Source: Arenibacter sp. F20364 (GTDB lineage Bacteria > Bacteroidota > Bacteroidia > Flavobacteriales > Flavobacteriaceae). From it: a stretch of 64,000 nucleotides of DNA. A program made the position numbers and the translations under genes. Below the pieces are notes generated by a model, which saw only the letters and a program-made list of their open reading frames with translations, did no database searches and was not told the DNA's origin. Shown here piece after piece: positions 61,701 through 64,000 of this stretch. The stretch spans positions 62,001-126,000 of the forward strand of contig NZ_JALKBD010000010.1 in the NCBI RefSeq assembly GCF_023015905.1. Reading direction: 5' to 3'. The stretch's first letter is position 1. Each line of letters begins with the position of its first letter.

Positions 61701-61947
61701 TTTCTTGGGATAGGTACCCTAGATAAGAAAATATTAATACATCCCCTTTGGATGTATTAATACTGTAGTTGCCGTCAAAGTCCGCTACGACTCCCTTGGA
61801 AGTACCTTTTATCGTAATTGAAGCCCCTGACAAGGGAACGTCTGCCAAATCTGTCACCATTCCTTTAACTTCCATTTCCTGAGCTTGTATTGCACAACTG
61901 AGGAACAACATGAGTAGGAAGAATCCTTTTGTAATTATTTTTTTCAT
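58783..61947 (-). CDS. SusC/RagA-family TonB-dependent outer-membrane transporter
   Basis: The 1054-residue protein has a signal peptide (1-22) and a carboxypeptidase-regulatory-like domain (about 25-110, GMVTDLADVPLSGASITIKG). The plug follows (about 115-240, PQDVESITVLKDASATSIYG), and then a large beta barrel ending in aromatic-terminated SIGLNLTF. It imports bound oligosaccharide using TonB energy. It is the first gene of the susC-susD operon. Upstream lies a hairpin at 62074-62104 and the GH109 gene. Confidence 0.95.
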   Translation of the reverse strand: MKKIITKGFFLLMLFLSCAIQAQEMEVKGMVTDLADVPLSGASITIKGTSKGVVADFDGNYSINTSKGDVLIFSYLGYLSQEIQVNDNSTINAKLEEDAALLEEVVVVGFGTQKKANVTGATGSVNMEDVLANRPVTNAIEAVQGTIPGLQITTNSGQPGASGLGINIRGTTSINGGSPLILLNNVPVSVEDINPQDVESITVLKDASATSIYGARAAFGVILITTKTPATDQPIKFNYSSTFSFLYPEDIPDKASTYEFINAINDWGTNPFWTGQDIPTWVGFLEEYKDNPATYPLGYAEFNGLRYPLADTDLIGEWINELGFTQIHNFNFSGGGEKTSYRISAGFSDEDGIIITRNDSFKKYNVNASVTSKLTSKLTSTTNIIYRNSTRRTPLGSYSNSISFNPYTPASGNHVFEDGTEVPYDTPANRELLKVAPKILNDNIRFFQKLNYNVADGLNLIGEYTFEKKNLTRTTSDNQILTVNPERFVLNAVDPVNTFFRKENTQTNYNALNFYGKYDKGIGKHNFSVLAGVNSEESSFESFDAQRNNLINVDLPSLSGATGAQSTDDSYGEWAVLGYFGRLNYNYAEKYFLEVSGRYDGSSRFPEGNRFGFFPSFSGGWHLGRESFMESIGFLSSLKLRGSWGEIGNQNTTSLYPAVPGLGITDYGTTGSTNWLNEETGTRYSTLLLPNLVSSSFTWETVQTLNLGFDAAFFKNRLSTSFDWFKRKTLDMLAPGAELPGILGADAPLENVADLESKGWELGISWNDKIGEFSYNIGATLYDYQSKITKFDNPAGLLSQYYPGRELGEIWGYTTDGYYTVDDFEPGTLNEDPNSPNYLTGGTLKDGVPFWEGRNQNPGDIKYVDQNGDGIINDGNNTLDDPGDRSIIGNSTRRYQYGFFGNFNYKNFDFSFLANGVGKRDIYLNNRVRFPYTDEFSVVYKSQLDYWTPNNRDAYFPRNYPLGGVNYGISRSTQTKYLLNGAYLRIKNLTLGYSLPTEMLKKNGIDKLRLYVAGENLFSFNDYPDGINTELATQGSGGIYPYITSYSIGLNLTF

Positions 61948-62073
61948 TGATTTAGTTTAAATTAATAATCGGTTGATGTTAAAGTTTGAAAAATTCTTTT
62001 CGAGCTTTTTTTGTTTATGCCTCTGTTCATATTCTTTTGTAGTTTACTATTGTTCTTGTATCGGCTACTTTTT

Positions 62074-62104
62074 TAAACCCATTCCATTTTCATGAAATGG
62101 GTTT
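62074..62104. terminator. Hairpin between the GH109 and susC genes
   Basis: AAACCCATT (62074-62082) and AATGGGTTT (62096-62104) pair, with the inner CAT/ATG extending the stem. T-runs flank weakly on both strands. It may separate GH109 and SusC transcripts, but the tail is poor. Confidence 0.4.
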
Positions 62105-62154
62105 TGAAAAACAACTAACTCAAACAACTCAATAGGTAATTCAATATTCACCAC

Positions 62155-63519
62155 TTAATAGGTGTCCTTTATCCAGTTATAGGGCTTTCTTTTTATCCAA
62201 GTCCCCCTAGTGAAATCTGGGAAATCCTGTGGTTCCCCATTGTTTTCTATAGATAGTTCGGAAAGGGGTGTAACGGCACTCCATGCCGCTGCATCATAGG
62301 CGTCCATAGGTGGGGCAATATTTTCCTTGGCAGATTCTATAAAGGCGTTCATTACATAAAAATCGATACCCCCGTGACCAGCTTCCGTAGCACTGCTTCC
62401 GAATTTTTTCCATAACGGATGATCATATTTTTCGAACCAGGAATCCATATTTTCCCATCCATGTCCCTCAGTAGTGCCTTCAATATGGATTCGTTGTGTA
62501 TGGTAATCGAAGTCCGTAAGCCCTTGGGCTCCCTGAACTTTAAATCCTAGGGAATAGGGGTGGGGATTGTTTACATTATGGGTTACTATGATGGACTCCC
62601 CGTTGGAGGTTTCTATAGTAGAGGTAATGATATCTCCCTGCTTAAATTTTAATTTGGTATTGGGATGATTTTCACCTGCAGTATCTACAATGTATTTATG
62701 CAGACCAACACCTTTGGTGGCATGTGAGGTTAGCGAAAGAAAACGATTGCCCCTGTTTATATCTGCCATAACAGCTATTGGCCCAAGACCATGGGTTGGA
62801 TAGACATCTGCATTTCTCAATAAAGAGTGCTGTGTCCTCCAGGCAGATTCGGAGATACCCTTGGCGCCAAATTCGGCACCTTTTCCGTATGCCGTTTTTC
62901 CGTCATTGAATTTTACCCCGCGCAGATCGTGCTGATATCCACATCTGAAATGCAATAGTTCTCCAAAGACATTTTGTTTAACCATATTTAATACGGCAAG
63001 CACATCCCTTCTATAATTAACATTTTCCAAGATCATGAGGTGGGAACCAGTTTCTTCATGTGTATTCACCAAGTCCCAACATTCTTCAAGGGTATTGGCA
63101 GCCGATACTTCAAGGCCAGTATATTTTCCTGCCTTCATGGAATCTACCGCCATTTTGGTATGCCATAACCAAGGAGTGGCAATGACCACGGCATCTATTT
63201 CTGTCAACGCCAACAGGTTTTTGTAATCCTGTTCATTTTTTCCAAATGCCTTGGCCTTCTTTTGGCCAGCTTTTACAATATGATCCTGCGCAATAGCAAT
63301 TCTGTTATGATCTATATCACAAATGGCCGTTACAACTACATCATTCCTCCTTAGGAGGTTGACCAAGTGATTTGTTCCCCTAAGTCCAACACCAATGACA
63401 CCAACCCTTAATTTTTGTGCGTCTTTGGTCCGACTATTTCCCAAGCTAAGATTTGGTAATAGCGCAATACCTGCTCCGGTTATGGCTGTTTTCTTAATAA
63501 AATTTCTTCTTTGGTTCAT
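62155..63519 (-). CDS. GH109-like NAD-dependent glycosidase (Gfo/Idh/MocA fold), Tat-exported
   Basis: The 454-residue protein starts at ATG 63519 (MNQRRNFIKKTAITGAG, a Tat signal); an ATG 13 codons upstream lacks the signal at its very start. Family motifs match alpha-N-acetylgalactosaminidase of Elizabethkingia type: GVGLRGTNHLVNLLRR, VSAANTLEECWDLV, ENVNYRRDVLAVLNMV, CGYQHDLRGV, YPTHGLGPIAVMADINRGNR and AGHGGIDF. Such enzymes cleave alpha-GalNAc through NAD-mediated redox. This is the strongest substrate clue in the locus. Confidence 0.82.
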   Translation of the reverse strand: MNQRRNFIKKTAITGAGIALLPNLSLGNSRTKDAQKLRVGVIGVGLRGTNHLVNLLRRNDVVVTAICDIDHNRIAIAQDHIVKAGQKKAKAFGKNEQDYKNLLALTEIDAVVIATPWLWHTKMAVDSMKAGKYTGLEVSAANTLEECWDLVNTHEETGSHLMILENVNYRRDVLAVLNMVKQNVFGELLHFRCGYQHDLRGVKFNDGKTAYGKGAEFGAKGISESAWRTQHSLLRNADVYPTHGLGPIAVMADINRGNRFLSLTSHATKGVGLHKYIVDTAGENHPNTKLKFKQGDIITSTIETSNGESIIVTHNVNNPHPYSLGFKVQGAQGLTDFDYHTQRIHIEGTTEGHGWENMDSWFEKYDHPLWKKFGSSATEAGHGGIDFYVMNAFIESAKENIAPPMDAYDAAAWSAVTPLSELSIENNGEPQDFPDFTRGTWIKRKPYNWIKDTY

Positions 63520-63737
63520 GTTTCCTAAATAATGGTACTTGTTGTTAATGTTCAGCAAATATTAAGATTGTGATAATTATTTAGGTGTTCTTTTTTTGCG
63601 TTCTAGGGGTAAATTTTCGGATAATTCGGATATTTGAAGTTTTTTTCCACCTTTTTGAGGAATTTATCTACTTAAGGTTAGGCCTAATATTGGGTATATT
63701 TGTTGGGTAGTTAGGTGATGGTTTAATAATGAGTTAA

Positions 63738-64000
63738 ATGCATTTGTTGAATAGGAGATTTATAAAGAATGGAAAAATTGATGTGCTAATTTTGGCGCTG
63801 GTTTTTTGTTCACTTTGTTATGGTCAAAATCCTTCCAATTTTGTGCATCTACCTTTTAAACTAGAAAACCAAGGAGTAAAAGTGACTCATACCGTTCAGG
63901 ATAGTCTTGGTTTTATGTGGTTGGCCCATGTTAACGGTATTTCAAAATACGATGGGTACAATTTTAAGTTTATTCCCTCTGATCAAATTTTTGGGGATAA
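63738..64000 (+). CDS. Hybrid two-component regulator, N-terminal start (HTCS-like), truncated by window edge
   Basis: The first 87 codons are present, starting at ATG 63738 and open to the end. There is a signal anchor (DVLILALVFCSLCYG), then the start of the two-component-regulator beta propeller (VQDSLGFMWLAHVNGISKYDGYNF, given here in part: SLGFMWLAHVNG, then KYDGYNF). A perfect -7 element TATATTTG lies at 63695-63702. The divergent position beside the PUL fits its usual regulator. The kinase and AraC-type DNA-binding parts lie outside the window. Confidence 0.75.
   Translation, partial: MHLLNRRFIKNGKIDVLILALVFCSLCYGQNPSNFVHLPFKLENQGVKVTHTVQDSLGFMWLAHVNGISKYDGYNFKFIPSDQIFGD

Noticed and set aside
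1-64000. tRNA, rRNA, CRISPR arrays and prophage
   Set aside because: No cloverleaf, rRNA-like or regularly spaced short repeat was seen by eye. The holin-like gene sits with YtxH and not with phage genes.

Overview
The window is AT-rich Bacteroidota DNA, most likely a marine Flavobacteriaceae member. The evidence is a SusC/SusD pair, a hybrid two-component regulator start, Bacteroidetes-type -7 promoter elements (TAnnTTTG), Tat-signal Gfo/Idh/MocA proteins, and flavobacterial GCAGG-type palindromic repeats. Genus cannot be fixed from sequence reading alone. No rRNA, tRNA or CRISPR array was seen.

Region 1 (about 0.1-41 kb) is a stress and energy-metabolism island. It encodes two universal stress proteins, a WG-repeat protein, an SDR, an M50-CBS protease, glycogen phosphorylase, uracil phosphoribosyltransferase, two P-type ATPases, Hsp20, a patatin, a sensor kinase with a LOV (flavin photoreceptor) domain, and a receiver-CRP/FNR fusion regulator. 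It continues with small membrane proteins (YtxH, holin-like), a sigma-factor-like protein, two related helical proteins, ExoIII, a UbiB-type kinase, Pta-AckA, glucokinase, a PfkB kinase, a cupin, PEP synthase, a PNPOx-like flavoprotein, a PepSY-like secreted protein and a HlyD/FtsX/ABC exporter. The main discovery is that nearly every transcription unit here starts behind the same palindrome, TGAY-N4-RTCA. Its centre lies 29.5 bp from a TAnnTTTG-like -7 element, which is the class II CRP/FNR activator geometry (about -41.5). Thirteen such sites were found (plus one weak), four of them apparently bidirectional. One lies in front of the LOV-kinase/CRP-fusion operon itself, which makes that pair the obvious regulator. 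The gene set closely parallels the mycobacterial DosR dormancy regulon, but the regulator is of an unrelated type.

Region 2 (about 41-52.7 kb) is more mixed. It has a Gfo/Idh/MocA oxidoreductase, a decayed ORF, a small HMA-fold protein, an IS110-family element with a hairpin-rich leader that may be its bridge RNA, a GH63-like/glycogen-debranching gene pair, a small lipoprotein and a second Gfo/Idh/MocA gene. It ends in a gene-free, repeat-rich stretch (51.8-52.7 kb).

Region 3 (52.7-64 kb) is a small polysaccharide utilisation locus. It has a PhoD-like phosphatase, an FGly sulfatase, SusD, SusC, a GH109-like NAD-dependent glycosidase, and the first 87 codons of a divergently oriented hybrid two-component regulator. 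The sulfatase plus GH109 suggests a sulfated, GalNAc-containing glycan. None of the operator palindromes seen in region 1 was found in intergenic DNA to the right of about 38.2 kb.
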